Below are positions 62,859 to 64,000 of a stretch of 64,000 nucleotides of DNA, in pieces. The stretch is from contig CM024759.1 in the NCBI GenBank assembly GCA_014218235.1, forward strand, positions 10,184,712 through 10,248,711. Direction: 5' to 3'. Positions within the stretch are counted from its first letter, which is position 1; the number at the start of each line of letters is the position of its first letter. The notes below the pieces were generated by a model. The model did no database searches. It was not told where the DNA came from and saw nothing but the letters and a program-made list of their open reading frames with translations. Position numbers and translations under genes: made by a program. Origin of the DNA: Colocasia esculenta. Taxonomy: Eukaryota > Streptophyta > Magnoliopsida > Alismatales > Araceae.

Positions 62859-64000
62859 ATGGCCGCCGAAGGTGGTGCTGCTCCGGCTCCCCATTCTTCA
62901 AGCAACCCTCCTAGCACCGATCCCGCTTGGGCTCATGGTATCGTTGTGGACATGACTCGAAGGAAGGTCCAATGCAAATATTGTGACCGGGTCTTATCGG
63001 GCGGCATATTTCGTTTGAAACAACATCTAGCGGGAATTAAAGGTGAGGTGGCACCATGCTTGAGAGTTTCTGCTGAAGTTCGAATGCAATTTTGCCAATA
63101 TATGAAGGAGAAAGAGACATCCAAAGCAAACACTAGTAGAAGACGGCAACAAATCCGGGAAGATTTGTCTGCCCCTCCTCGAAGGTCCGTAGATTTACCA
63201 AGAGGGAGACAATTCTTTGATCTTGATCAAGATGAAGGTTAGTAATTAGTTAACTTACTTTTGGAACATTTATTTTAGTTTAAGGCTTTAATCACCCTTC
63301 GACCCTCATTCTATTTCTATCTCATATTATAGAACAATTTCGTCGGGCATCGGAAGCAAGTCGAAGGTCTAATGCGGAAGAGGACTATCTCCGACGTACC
63401 GGTCATCACGTAGGTCAAGGTAGTGGCCATGGGGGTAGCGGACAAGGGAGTTCAAGTGCTGGAATGAGTTCAAATATACCTGAGGTTCCAAGTTATCCCT
63501 AGAGACGGAGATCCTAGAGTGGGACCGATAGACCCATTTCTCACCAGGCGAAGGAGAAGCAACCATCCATTTCTGCAGCATTCAAGAATTTGAAAATATG
63601 CAAGGAGAAGATAGGGAGAGCGACGTCAAGATGGTTCTTCTTCAACAGCATACCGGCTAATGCAGCAAAAGGACCATATTATGAGTCCATGATCGAGACT
63701 ATTGGTGAAGTGGGCAAAGGGGTGGAAGGCCCTACTTCATATGAAATCTACAACAAATACTTGGATATGGAGGTTGAAGATATGAAGGCATATGTTTCCA
63801 CATTTGAACGAATATGGGATGAATACGGTTGCACGTTAATGTGCGATGGATGGACATGTATGTACAAGTGTTTGGCTAGTTAATTGTTATTCAGTTATTC
63901 ATTAATAAGACATAGGTTTTAATTTTCATATGGAATTGTGCAGGCATTACACGAAGAAGTATGATAAACTTCTTAATCTACTGCAAAGCAGGGACTGTTT
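62859..64000 (+). pseudogene. hAT C transposase, broken copy, partial
   Basis: Exons 62859-63237, 63333-63857 and 63944 onward correspond to B's exons 1-3. Exon 1 lacks one codon (3-bp loss) near its end. In exon 2 a net 2-bp loss near 63492 shifts the frame and brings a TAG at about 63501. A further 1-bp loss near 63553 restores register, but too late. The last base of exon 2 is T instead of G (ACAT|GTATG), which weakens the donor. The BED finger CKYC and the residues through MCDGWT are otherwise preserved. It cannot make full transposase unless an alternative start is used. Confidence 0.85.

Larger units (their letters stand above)
62276..64000 (+). mobile_element. hAT element C, 5' part (runs off the window)
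   Basis: It starts CAGGGAATCAAAACTCGG exactly like element B and follows it closely, 10,641 bases downstream at the start, to the window edge. The left flank CTGTCACC (62268-62275) is the expected target duplication, but the right end is not in view. Twin hairpins, the subterminal hairpin and the TATA box are all conserved. Confidence 0.92.

Overview
The window is nuclear DNA from a flowering plant. It has a spliced host gene with plant-type introns, a Sirevirus-type Ty1/copia element, long-LTR Ty3-like elements, hAT transposons and hAT MITEs, and no bacterial-type operons. The species cannot be named from the sequence. The huge TE-filled introns in a housekeeping gene point to a TE-rich genome.

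Bases 1-17030 are a graveyard of retroelements. They hold a solo LTR (LTR family A, 138-3105, TSD CTTTC) and a minus-strand Ty3/gypsy remnant (gag about 3350-4290, PBS 4546-4560, probable LTR 4565-10220). A minus-strand LTR-B copy (7149-9786) sits inside that LTR. Next comes a plus-strand copia relic (10840-16565), broken by two hAT MITEs and a plus-strand solo LTR-B (13231-15718, TSD CATTT).

Bases 17030-38560 are a nested stack. The outermost layer is a probable terminal-inverted-repeat element. Inside it is a long-LTR, apparently non-coding LTR-A retrotransposon (17502-38285), whose 5' LTR carries a MITE with a tRNA-like module. Its 3' LTR is split by a 12,977-bp minus-strand Sirevirus (24034-37010, TSD ACTTC). 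The Sirevirus has both LTRs, PBS, duplicated PPT, gag, pol and an env-like reading frame. The coding regions carry a few frameshifts and three in-frame stops.

From about 39400 to the right edge lies the host gene, VPS26 (retromer subunit), on the plus strand. Six exons cover the first 127 codons; the rest of the gene is not visible and presumably lies beyond 64000. Intron 2 (8.6 kb), intron 5 (7.1 kb) and intron 6 (more than 6.7 kb) are filled with hAT DNA. Element A (44219-47118) is deleted but keeps an in-frame C-terminal transposase. Element B (51635-56144) is complete, with a perfect TSD and a six-exon reading frame of 1,088 codons. Element C (from 62276) is a near-identical but broken sister of B, inserted into a LINE tail. 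Four hAT MITEs also lie in these introns.

The most notable finding is this series of related hAT insertions in one host gene, including an apparently intact autonomous candidate. Other points of note are the Sirevirus env-like frame with stops but no frameshifts, the 59-bp LTR minisatellite, and short GCGAC/GTCGC-like dyads in several unrelated LTRs.
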